NCBI RefSeq assembly: GCF_000515215.1
Contig: NZ_KI911557.1
Location: forward strand, 310,001-374,000
Source: Methylomonas sp. 11b
Lineage (GTDB): Bacteria; Pseudomonadota; Gammaproteobacteria; Methylococcales; Methylomonadaceae
Direction: 5' to 3'
Length of the DNA stretch: 64,000 nt
The number at the start of each line of letters is the position of its first letter. The first letter of the stretch is position 1. The position numbers and the translations under genes were made by a program. Shown in pieces: positions 34,303 to 45,022 of this stretch. A model generated the notes under the pieces. It was given only the letters and a program-made list of their open reading frames with translations, ran no database searches and was not told the origin of the DNA.

Positions 34303-34411
34303 GCGCCCAAGCTCCAGTTTGGGCGCTCGGTCTTGGAAGCTCTTGCTTCCCGAGCAGGAAAATGAAAGCTGGAACTTTCAAGAATCCGTTCCCAAACAGG
34401 AGTTTGGGAAC
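34303..34411. repeat. Four-hairpin intergenic repeat between cse2 and cas7
   Basis: Four perfect hairpins in a row: GCGCCCAA/TTGGGCGC (34303-34326), GGAAGC/GCTTCC (34335-34350), GAAAG/CTTTC (34364-34379) and GTTCCCAAAC/GTTTGGGAAC (34388-34411). It resembles dispersed palindromic repeats of the REP/MITE type and accounts for the whole 185-bp gap inside the operon. Confidence 0.75.
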
Positions 34412-34454
34412 CAGAACCATACGAATAAATTGGCCTAACCCAAAGGAAACCACC

Positions 34455-35582
34455 ATGAACGAAAACTTTATCAACTTCCACGTTTTGATCTCTCACAGCC
34501 CGTCTTGCCTGAACCGCGACGACATGAACATGCAAAAATCGGCGATTTTCGGCGGTAAACGCCGGGTACGGGTTTCCAGTCAGAGTCTGAAACGGACGAT
34601 GCGGCATAGCGATTATTACCGTGAGCATTTGGGCGAGCCTAGCGTTCGCACCAAACATTTGGCCGACTACCAAAGCCAAGCGGTAGCCGCGTTATCCAAT
34701 CGTTACGACGAAGCCTTGATCAAACAAGCCATCGATTACATTTCCGGCAAAGACGCTAGTGCTAGCGATGCTAAAGATGATGCGGTAGCGCCCTGGGTAC
34801 TGGAGGAAGTAGCTTATTTCTGCGATCAAATCAAAGCGCTGGAAGCCGAGGGTGTCGATGCCAAGAAGCTGCAAAAACAAATCGAAAAAGACGGATTAGC
34901 TTTCCGTCAGGCTTTGGCAACAGGTTTGGATATTGCCCTGTCGGGTCGTATGGCAACTTCGGGCTTGATGAGCCAGGTAGGCAAAATCGATGGTGCGCTG
35001 GCCGTCGCCCACGCCATCACCACTCACGCCGTCGATGCCGACATCGATTGGTTCACGGCTGTCGATGATTTGCAGGAATTGGGCTCCGGGCATTTGGATA
35101 CCCAGGAATTTTCTTCCGGTGTGTTTTACCGTTACGCCAGCCTTAACTTGAAACAGTTGCAGGTCAATCTAGGCTTGTTGTCCGACATCAAGGCCGAGGA
35201 AACCGCCGAAGGTCGCGCTAAAGCCCTGGGCATTGCCGCCCATGTGTTGCACATGCTGGCAACCGAAGTGCCAAGCGCCAAGCAACAAAGTTTTGCCGCG
35301 CACAATTTGGCGGATTTGGCCTTGGTCAGCTTCTCTCATCAGCCGGTTTCGTTGGCCAACGCCTTTGAAAAGCCGGTTCAGGTCGATTACAAAACCGGCG
35401 GTTTCCGGGAACCGTCGATCACTGCATTAAATGGTTATTGGGACAAAATCCATCGCGGCTATGGTTTGCAAGAACGTTGCGCCGAATTTGCACTGGATGA
35501 TGTTAGTTTGCCGGAAGGTATCAACTCAAAACTATCATTGCCCGAATTGGAAAGCTGGGTCAGAGCCAACGGCCAAGGATAA
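34455..35582 (+). CDS. casC: Cascade backbone subunit Cas7e (CasC, Cse4)
   Basis: 375 residues. NFINFHVLISHSPSCLNRDDMNMQKSAIFGGKRRVRVSSQSLKRTMRHS is the hallmark Cas7 start with the RNA-binding basic loop. Further family blocks: ALSGRMATSG, DVDIDWFTAVDDL-like ADIDWFTAVDDL, LGSGHLDTQEFSSGVFYRYASL and ALVSFSHQPVSLANAFEKPV. Six copies form the crRNA-binding spine of Cascade. The start at 34455 is chosen because AAAGGAAA precedes it; an in-frame extension upstream lies in the hairpin repeat. Confidence 0.95.
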   Translation: MNENFINFHVLISHSPSCLNRDDMNMQKSAIFGGKRRVRVSSQSLKRTMRHSDYYREHLGEPSVRTKHLADYQSQAVAALSNRYDEALIKQAIDYISGKDASASDAKDDAVAPWVLEEVAYFCDQIKALEAEGVDAKKLQKQIEKDGLAFRQALATGLDIALSGRMATSGLMSQVGKIDGALAVAHAITTHAVDADIDWFTAVDDLQELGSGHLDTQEFSSGVFYRYASLNLKQLQVNLGLLSDIKAEETAEGRAKALGIAAHVLHMLATEVPSAKQQSFAAHNLADLALVSFSHQPVSLANAFEKPVQVDYKTGGFREPSITALNGYWDKIHRGYGLQERCAEFALDDVSLPEGINSKLSLPELESWVRANGQG

Positions 35583-35587
35583 ACGCC

Positions 35588-36241
35588 ATGCGCGATTATT
35601 TGATTCTTAAACTACAAGGGCCGCTACAAGCCTGGGGTCGGGAAAGTTTCGAGGGCTTGCGGCCTTCGGAATTATTTCCGGGCCGAAGCGCGTTACTGGG
35701 TTTATTGGGGGCGTGTCTGGGTATTGACCGCATCGACCGCGAAGGCTTGCAAGCTTTGGCGTCCAGTGTGTCGTTTGCTGTTCGTGTCGATCAGCAAGGT
35801 CAAAAAATGACCGACTACCACACCGTTAAAAATTCCCGCGAGGATTACCGAGGCTTAAAAAGCCACGATACCATTCAAACCTGGCGGGAATATTGGCAAG
35901 ACGCGTTTTATACCGTGGCGATTTGGAATAATGACGAAGCATTAATCAGCCTGGACGAAATCGAGCACGCCTTGAAACGACCGTTATACACGCCGGTCCT
36001 CGGGCGCCGCAGTTGCCCGTTGGCGCGGCCGCTATTCGATGCTCGCGTGTCTGCCGATTCGGCGCTGTCGGCATTGGCGTTGAGCGGCGAAACCGGCGGA
36101 ACGGTCTATAGCGAGGAATATTTAAAGACGGCCATGCCGCTAAAAAAGCGCGATGTGCCTATCATTCACCAGCCGAGGCAATTCGCTAGCCGTACGGTTT
36201 ATGTAACGGATGGACAAGGAGGGCAGCATGTTTCTGAGTAA
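35588..36241 (+). CDS. casD: Cascade subunit Cas5e (CasD)
   Basis: 217 residues. RDYLILKLQGPLQAWGRESFEGLRPSELFPGRSALLGLLGACLGI contains the RAMP fold start; TDYHTVKNSREDYRGLKSHDTIQTWREYWQDAFYTVAIW and YTPVLGRRSCPLARPL follow. Cas5 caps the 5' handle of the crRNA. It begins 5 bp after cas7 and its 3' end overlaps cas6e by 14 bp. Confidence 0.94.
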   Translation: MRDYLILKLQGPLQAWGRESFEGLRPSELFPGRSALLGLLGACLGIDRIDREGLQALASSVSFAVRVDQQGQKMTDYHTVKNSREDYRGLKSHDTIQTWREYWQDAFYTVAIWNNDEALISLDEIEHALKRPLYTPVLGRRSCPLARPLFDARVSADSALSALALSGETGGTVYSEEYLKTAMPLKKRDVPIIHQPRQFASRTVYVTDGQGGQHVSE

Positions 36242-36845
36242 GATCCATATCCCTTGGCAGCAAGCGAAAAATCCGTATCAATTTCATCAAGCCTTGTGGC
36301 GACTGTTCCCTGGCTGTGAAGACGCGGAACGGGATTTTTTGTTTCGGGTCGAGCAAGTTCAGTCGGGCGTTGGTACTCATGTGCTACTGCAATCGGCAAT
36401 CAAGCCGGAAGGCGGTGAGCAAAGCCCATTGCTGCTGGCGCAACGCGAATTTGCGTTGGCTATTCCCAGCGGTCAACGTTTACGCTTTCGGTTGCGTGCC
36501 AATCCAATTAAAACCATCAAAGACAGCAGCAAAGGTACGGTCGAAAAAAAGGGCAAGACCTTTACTAAAACCGTCCGCGTGCCGTTGTTGCATGAAGAGC
36601 AGCAACAAGCCTGGTTGGAACGCAAGGTTCAGGATTTTGCTCAGTTGGAAACCTTGATTGTCCAACCTGAACCGGTCACCTATTTTCGTAAAGCCAAGGA
36701 AGCGCGTAGCGGCAAGATTCAAACGGTCCTTTTCGATGGTGTTATGACGATAATCGATCCGGCGGAATTCGAATCGCAAGTTATACGTGGTATCGGCCCG
36801 GCCAAGGCCTTCGGTTGTGGCCTGTTATCTATCGCCAGGTTCTGA
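36228..36845 (+). CDS. casE: CRISPR RNA endonuclease Cas6e (CasE)
   Basis: 205 residues from MFLSKIHIPW. YQFHQALWRLFPGCEDAERDFLFRVE includes the conserved His of the family active site; LRFRLRANPIKTIKDSSKG and the C-terminal glycine-rich loop GIGPAKAFGCGLLSIARF are intact. It cleaves the repeat hairpin and stays bound to the 3' handle. The hairpin in this array's repeat (CCCCGC / GCGGGG) is its expected substrate. A shorter, divergent copy of the C-terminal loop lies just downstream. Confidence 0.95.
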   Translation: MFLSKIHIPWQQAKNPYQFHQALWRLFPGCEDAERDFLFRVEQVQSGVGTHVLLQSAIKPEGGEQSPLLLAQREFALAIPSGQRLRFRLRANPIKTIKDSSKGTVEKKGKTFTKTVRVPLLHEEQQQAWLERKVQDFAQLETLIVQPEPVTYFRKAKEARSGKIQTVLFDGVMTIIDPAEFESQVIRGIGPAKAFGCGLLSIARF

Positions 36846-36856
36846 GGAAAAAAATC

Positions 36857-36958
36857 ATGCAATTCCAAGCTTTCATGCTCACAACCCATGAGTTCTGTGA
36901 TGGGGTCAAAGCCTTCGGTTGCGGCTTGCTGATGGTAAAACGACTGGGCAATGGGTAG
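36857..36958 (+). pseudogene. Remnant of a second cas6e 3' end (33 codons)
   Basis: The frame contains GVKAFGCGLLMVKRLGNG, a second version of the Cas6e glycine-rich C-terminus, 12 bp after the complete cas6e. The nucleotide match to cas6e covers about 30 bp (gccttcggttg.ggc.tg). Probably a scar of recombination between two I-E loci. Confidence 0.55.
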
Positions 36959-37139
36959 TTTTTGGGGTGTGTTCCATCGTTTTGTGGGGGCTTACAGAGA
37001 GTTTGTCGGTGCGCACAAGCGTTTCGGAGGTGCCGCCCCGAGTTCTGTGGCTGCCCCCAAACGGTCTGTGCGTGCGTCCAGACCTGCCGGGCGTGCCGCC
37101 AGACGTTTCGGGCGTGCATCCGAGCCTGCCGTGTGTACG
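36957..37139. repeat. Degenerate 20-22 bp tandem repeat array (about nine units)
   Basis: Units begin with A(C/G)(G/T)TT and end in GTGC plus a C-rich stretch; examples at 37082-37102 and 37103-37122 share GGGCGTGC in register. Spacing stays near two helical turns although the sequences diverge. Between cas6e and cas1 (36846-37380) I see no gene apart from the cas6e remnant; the remaining 37140-37380 shows nothing clear. Confidence 0.6.
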
Positions 37140-37380
37140 ATAGAATGCTTACTAGGTGCGATCGAACCTTCTGTGGCTATCCATGAAGGCTTCGGAAGTG
37201 TCGCTGTTTCCGGGTCGATTTTGCCCGTACCGCGAATAAGAAATGAACTGAAACCGGCGATAAGCGCTTTTTGCCGGCGGGGTATGCGATATTGGATGGC
37301 CAACGCAACCAGAAAACCCCAGCCTAGCGATTGATTGGCGCCGACTACTTACTTTGTCACTTGAATAAGGGCTGTTCGAC

Positions 37381-38596
<1,216 letters not shown>

Positions 38597-38601
<5 letters not shown>

Positions 38602-38741
38602 GCATGCGCACTAAATTCCTGTTGGGGTATGGGGTGCTGTAAGGGGTTTTGCCAGCTCTTTAACAACTTGGAAAAGGTAAAAAATTCGGTAGAAATTTAG
38701 CCGAGTTATTTTTATATGCGTAACAATAAGTTACGATTAGT
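38597..38741 (+). promoter_or_regulatory. CRISPR leader with a putative IHF site
   Basis: 145-bp, partly AT-rich stretch between cas2 and the first repeat. TAACAATAAGTTA at 38721-38733 differs from the IHF consensus at one position and ends 8 bp before the first repeat, where IHF binds in the E. coli I-E leader. Array transcription should start in this region. Confidence 0.6.
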
Positions 38742-41700
38742 GCGTTCCCCGCACCCGCGGGGATGAACCGCGTGGTGGGAAGATCGAAACAGGCAAACTT
38801 GAGCGTTCCCCGCACCCGCGGGGATGAACCGCTTAGTTTCACAAGGCCAGCATTTGTTAGAACGCGTTCCCCGCACCCGCGGGGATGAACCGCAACCGGC
38901 AAAAATGGCGGCACACGTTGGCTCGCGTTCCCCGCACCCGCGGGGATGAACCGGCGTCAAGCGCAGTCTACAGACACGCATGGCAGCGTTCCCCGCACCC
39001 GCGGGGATGAACCGGAAACGCAATGCGATCTGTTGCAACATCAATAGCGTTCCCCGCACCCGCGGGGATGAACCGAAATGACAGCGCACTTCGGCAGACG
39101 GCCAAAAGCGTTCCCCGCACCCGCGGGGATGAACCGAAATGAGAATTGCGCAAACAGATCGAATGGAGGCGTTCCCCGCACCCGCGGGGATGAACCGTTA
39201 TATGATGAACAGCGCCAAGCCTGTCCTGCGCGTTCCCCGCACCCGCGGGGATGAACCGAAACTCGATTCTGGTTGCTTCTTGCTGACAATGCGTTCCCCG
39301 CACCCGCGGGGATGAACCGCTTCAGCCATATCTATGAACTGTCGGTCGAAAGCGTTCCCCGCACCCGCGGGGATGAACCGTATAGCAGTTCACTAAAAAC
39401 AAGCGCTAATACGCGTTCCCCGCACCCGCGGGGATGAACCGTGCTTTTGCATGCCCGCCGTCTTTCTTATTGTGCGTTCCCCGCACCCGCGGGGATGAAC
39501 CGTATGGCTATGTCGTTAAATGGATTGGTATTCAGCGTTCCCCGCACCCGCGGGGATGAACCAGCTGCGGGCCTTAAAAGAAACCGTCGGCGCGGGCGTT
39601 CCCCGCACCCGCGGGGATGAACCGCCTAACAGTAATGCGCCAATCGCCACGTTATAGGCGTTCCCCGCACCCGCGGGGATGAACCGGCCAAACCTTCTCG
39701 ATATGGGTAGAGCAACTGGCGTTCCCCGCACCCGCGGGGATGAACCGACCGGGCGTTTACTCACGCCAGCCAGATCAAAGCGTTCCCCGCACCCGCGGGG
39801 ATGAACCGTAGGTCACGCCAATCATGCCGGGCAACAGGACGCGTTCCCCGCACCCGCGGGGATGAACCGCCGGCAACGTTTGCCGAGCCCTGGTTCCGGC
39901 AGCGTTCCCCGCACCCGCGGGGATGAACCGCGCCCACTATCGATCATGCCGATATTACGGTGGCGTTCCCCGCACCCGCGGGGATGAACCGCTGCATGTC
40001 AGTTCGTTCGGATGAATGCCGCCGCGTTCCCCGCACCCGCGGGGATGAACCGCCAGATCATACAGTGAGATGGCCGGAACGCGCGCGTTCCCCGCACCCG
40101 CGGGGATGAACCGTCCGTTTATACAGACCACTTTCCGCAAAAGTTGCGTTCCCCGCACCCGCGGGGATGAACCGCCGACGCGGACAACTAGCTCATCTAT
40201 TACGGTGCGTTCCCCGCACCCGCGGGGATGAACCGCTGCATGTCAGTTCGTTCGGATGAATGCCGCCGCGTTCCCCGCACCCGCGGGGATGAACCGCCAA
40301 TCCAACCGTGCAAGCCGTGCCGCATTTTGCGTTCCCCGCACCCGCGGGGATGAACCGGGAATAAATCTACTCGTTGAGCTACCACCAGACGCGTTCCCCG
40401 CACCCGCGGGGATGAACCGTTAAACATTGCTTATCCTCAAATATGTAAGTCGCGTTCCCCGCACCCGCGGGGATGAACCGCCCACGCCGCCATGCTGGCA
40501 ATGCGTAACGAGGCGTTCCCCGCACCCGCGGGGATGAACCGGGGACATCGAAGGTACAGCATCTGTTGCACAGGCGTTCCCCGCACCCGCGGGGATGAAC
40601 CGTGCAGTTAACGCTATCGGACGGTTCAACCAGTGCGTTCCCCGCACCCGCGGGGATGAACCGTGACCGGAAACGGCGTCATCCTGAATGCGAAAGCGTT
40701 CCCCGCACCCGCGGGGATGAACCGTCGCGCGTAATACTGGATCAACGGTCGAAAGCGCGTTCCCCGCACCCGCGGGGATGAACCGGCTGCGACCTGTTCG
40801 ACATCGACGAACTGAAAGCGTTCCCCGCACCCGCGGGGATGAACCGGTAATTTTGATCGGCACCGTAATCGGTTTGACGCGTTCCCCGCACCCGCGGGGA
40901 TGAACCGATTTGCAGGTAATAACCGTTGTTTTGCAACTCGCGTTCCCCGCACCCGCGGGGATGAACCGGTGACATCGAAGGTACAGCATCTGTTCCACAG
41001 GCGTTCCCCGCACCCGCGGGGATGAACCGTCGGCCGCGTCGATTAACTTATCGGCCGTTGCGCGTTCCCCGCACCCGCGGGGATGAACCGTGACAGTAAC
41101 AGGGCAGTTGGCACTATTAATGGCGTTCCCCGCACCCGCGGGGATGAACCGAGAATCAATCACTTCATCGCTGATGTGGTTGTGCGTTCCCCGCACCCGC
41201 GGGGATGAACCGAATTACGCGATTGGTGGGGCGGTCAACTGGATGGCGTTCCCCGCACCCGCGGGGATGAACCACCATCTAACGCCACACTAATTCTGGA
41301 TGAAGGGCGTTCCCCGCACCCGCGGGGATGAACCGTCACGCCGATCCACTACAGCATGGAAATGAAAGCGTTCCCCGCACCCGCGGGGATGAACCGGCGG
41401 CGGCTTGCGTGCGGTCGGCGCTGGCGGCGCGTTCCCCGCACCCGCGGGGATGAACCGCTGCCATCGATCTGATTCAACCACTTGTCATAGCGTTCCCCGC
41501 ACCCGCGGGGATGAACCGGGATGGTGCCGCGCATTCTCCCCACTCCCCTAGCGTTCCCCGCACCCGCGGGGATGAACCGATTGTTGGTTGGAACCTATCG
41601 CTTTATTCAATGCGTTCCCCGCACCCGCGGGGATGAACCAGTAAACGAAAATTTTAAGCCAGCTAAAATAAAGCGTTCCCCGCACCCGCGGGGATGAACC

Positions 41701-44700
41701 GTCTAACCTTTGGGTATTCGTACCGAGTTACGAGCGTTCCCCGCACCCGCGGGGATGAACCGTAATCGACGCATCATCCGGCTTGGTGCAAATAGCGTTC
41801 CCCGCACCCGCGGGGATGAACCGGCGTCGAAACGCGAAATGGCGAAATATCCAGAGCGTTCCCCGCACCCGCGGGGATGAACCGCTTGTTGAACAGCGCG
41901 GTTATCTTTGCGTCCAGCGTTCCCCGCACCCGCGGGGATGAACCGTTCGCCCAATCACCCAAGGGGTTTCAACGAAAGCGTTCCCCGCACCCGCGGGGAT
42001 GAACCGACGGGCCGAGCCGGGTGGTGCAATATCTCGGGGCGTTCCCCGCACCCGCGGGGATGAACCGTTGTCAACGCTGACCGGCAAGCCTGATTGCGAG
42101 CGTTCCCCGCACCCGCGGGGATGAACCGGCAGGTAAACAAGAACACAAAGAAGCGAAGAAGCGTTCCCCGCACCCGCGGGGATGAACCGCCGACTGGGAT
42201 ATTTACGCCGGATTCGGCCAAGCGTTCCCCGCACCCGCGGGGATGAACCGTAAGCTACAAGCAAGATGTATTCAGCCAAATAGCGTTCCCCGCACCCGCG
42301 GGGATGAACCGTGGAAACACAAACCAGCCAGCATTGACATATGGCGTTCCCCGCACCCGCGGGGATGAACCGTCAAATTTTAACCTGTAACCTCCGTCAC
42401 CGTGGCGTTCCCCGCACCCGCGGGGATGAACCGGCATCAAGGCTGGTCTGATCATTAATACGATCGCGTTCCCCGCACCCGCGGGGATGAACCGCCGCTT
42501 CAATACAGACTGACCAAACATTATTTGCGTTCCCCGCACCCGCGGGGATGAACCGCCAAAATAGGGTTATTCCTATCTGAACGTAGAGCGTTCCCCGCAC
42601 CCGCGGGGATGAACCGGCGTCAGGGTTTTCTGCGTGTTTTTCGCGGGCGCGTTCCCCGCACCCGCGGGGATGAACCGACGGGGTATTTACGTTGGTGTCT
42701 TATCGAAAAGCGTTCCCCGCACCCGCGGGGATGAACCGATCATGGTGAGAGTGTTATTCAATCGGTCAATGCGTTCCCCGCACCCGCGGGGATGAACCGG
42801 ATGTCAGACAAGCCTCCAAAGCCTCCGTGCGAGCGTTCCCCGCACCCGCGGGGATGAACCAGACGCTACTCGCCGGAAATGCAGCAAACTGCCGCGTTCC
42901 CCGCACCCGCGGGGATGAACCGGACTATACTCTTTTTTTAATTCGAGAGAATAAGCGTTCCCCGCACCCGCGGGGATGAACCGTCAAGAGAATCAGCAAG
43001 CCAACTATCACTAGTGCGTTCCCCGCACCCGCGGGGATGAACCGGAGAGTGGAGGTTAGTTACTGTGCGAGGAAAAGCGTTCCCCGCACCCGCGGGGATG
43101 AACCGACTTTTATGCAACCGAGTCTTAACCCAGCACTGCGTTCCCCGCACCCGCGGGGATGAACCGTCAACATTTCGTCAAGTAGCGGCTCCACAACAGC
43201 GTTCCCCGCACCCGCGGGGATGAACCGCCAAGGCAGACGCAAAAACCGCTGCCACTAAAGCGTTCCCCGCACCCGCGGGGATGAACCGCAACGAAGAAGG
43301 ACTTGAAAGCAGTAACGCCAGCGTTCCCCGCACCCGCGGGGATGAACCGTAACACTATGAATGCTAGAGAGTTACTAAAGAGCGTTCCCCGCACCCGCGG
43401 GGATGAACCGACGGCCTGTAATCCTAAAATAAAGCACAGAAAGCGTTCCCCGCACCCGCGGGGATGAACCGGCAGCGTTTCGATTTCGACCGAATACGCC
43501 ACGGCGTTCCCCGCACCCGCGGGGATGAACCGGCACTTACGATGTTGGATTGCAGACCGTTCGAGCGTTCCCCGCACCCGCGGGGATGAACCGTCGAAAC
43601 TAATCTATCAAGATTATTATTACGAGCGTTCCCCGCACCCGCGGGGATGAACCGGCCATGATCTTGGCGTGGTTCTCCACGATCCGGCGTTCCCCGCACC
43701 CGCGGGGATGAACCGTGGATATGAGCCTTAGCCGTCGATATGGTGGGGCGTTCCCCGCACCCGCGGGGATGAACCGACTTACGCCGCTGGCTAGTCACCA
43801 GCCGCAAAGCGTTCCCCGCACCCGCGGGGATGAACCGTCTTTGATAACTGTATTTAATGCCATTACGACGCGTTCCCCGCACCCGCGGGGATGAACCGAA
43901 CCAATGCGATAAACTTTATCATGCTAGGGCGCGTTCCCCGCACCCGCGGGGATGAACCGTATCAAAAGCTCGGCGAAGGCATGTTCGAAACGCGTTCCCC
44001 GCACCCGCGGGGATGAACCGCCAACGCCGTTACCAACCGCCGGTGCAGGGCGGCGTTCCCCGCACCCGCGGGGATGAACCGGCCGATCAGCAAGCGGCCA
44101 TCGAGTCTATCTCGCGTTCCCCGCACCCGCGGGGATGAACCGGCACAGGCGCGACCTATCAATCCAATAACGCCGCGTTCCCCGCACCCGCGGGGATGAA
44201 CCGCTGGATTTTGAGGTGGAGCTGGTCGGCTCTGGGCGTTCCCCGCACCCGCGGGGATGAACCGGGACACGCGGCAATGCTTCGCAAGCTACGCACCGCG
44301 TTCCCCGCACCCGCGGGGATGAACCGATGCCGTTTGCCTTTGAGCCCATTCGGGCTTAGCGTTCCCCGCACCCGCGGGGATGAACCGTCTTTCTGGCACT
44401 GAATGAGCAACTGGGCATGGCGTTCCCCGCACCCGCGGGGATGAACCGCAATAAAGACGATGGAATAAGCCCATGAAAAAGCGTTCCCCGCACCCGCGGG
44501 GATGAACCGATTGCAGACGACCGAGCGCAAGAAACTAATGCGCGTTCCCCGCACCCGCGGGGATGAACCGCCGTTGGCATCATTGCTATCCCGCCGCAAC
44601 CAGCGTTCCCCGCACCCGCGGGGATGAACCGGGGCTGGTTGAGCCTGATTTGCTAATCCTTGAGCGTTCCCCGCACCCGCGGGGATGAACCGCCATGGCG

Positions 44701-44936
44701 ACGCCTAAAGCGGATAAAGCCGCTGCGTTCCCCGCACCCGCGGGGATGAACCCCGCTGTTTCCGGCAGGTTTCGAACAGAGATACGCGTTCCCCGCACCC
44801 GCGGGGATGAACCGACATTCGGCGCCGCCGGCGACTTTAAAAAAGCGCGTTCCCCGCACCCGCGGGGATGAACCGTTTTCGGTGTTGCTTTGCCGTTGCC
44901 GTCTACAGCGTTCCCCGCACCCGCGGGGATGAACCG
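38742..44936 (+). CRISPR. Type I-E CRISPR array, 102 repeats and 101 spacers
   Basis: 29-bp repeats beginning GCGTTCCCCGC and ending GATGAACCG, with a 6-bp hairpin (CCCCGC/GCGGGG), separated by spacers of 32 bp, apart from about five of 33 bp. The period of 61 bp and the end coordinates give 102 repeats. Almost all repeats are identical; five differ only in the last base (A at 39563, 41274, 41640 and 42861; C at 44753). The last repeat is not degenerate. Spacers 21 and 25 are identical, and spacers 30 and 37 differ at two positions. The leader lies on the cas2 side, so spacer 1 is the newest. Confidence 0.98.
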
Positions 44937-45022
44937 AAATCGATCTCGGACATAATCGCAAAATCTTGTATAGAGTACGACAGCTATTATGGTTCTGACA
45001 TAGTCGAAAGACGTCACGAATA

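Noticed and set aside
36829..37335. Several overlapping frames between cas6e and cas1
   Set aside because: They are generated by the degenerate tandem repeat, in both directions, with repetitive, low-complexity products.
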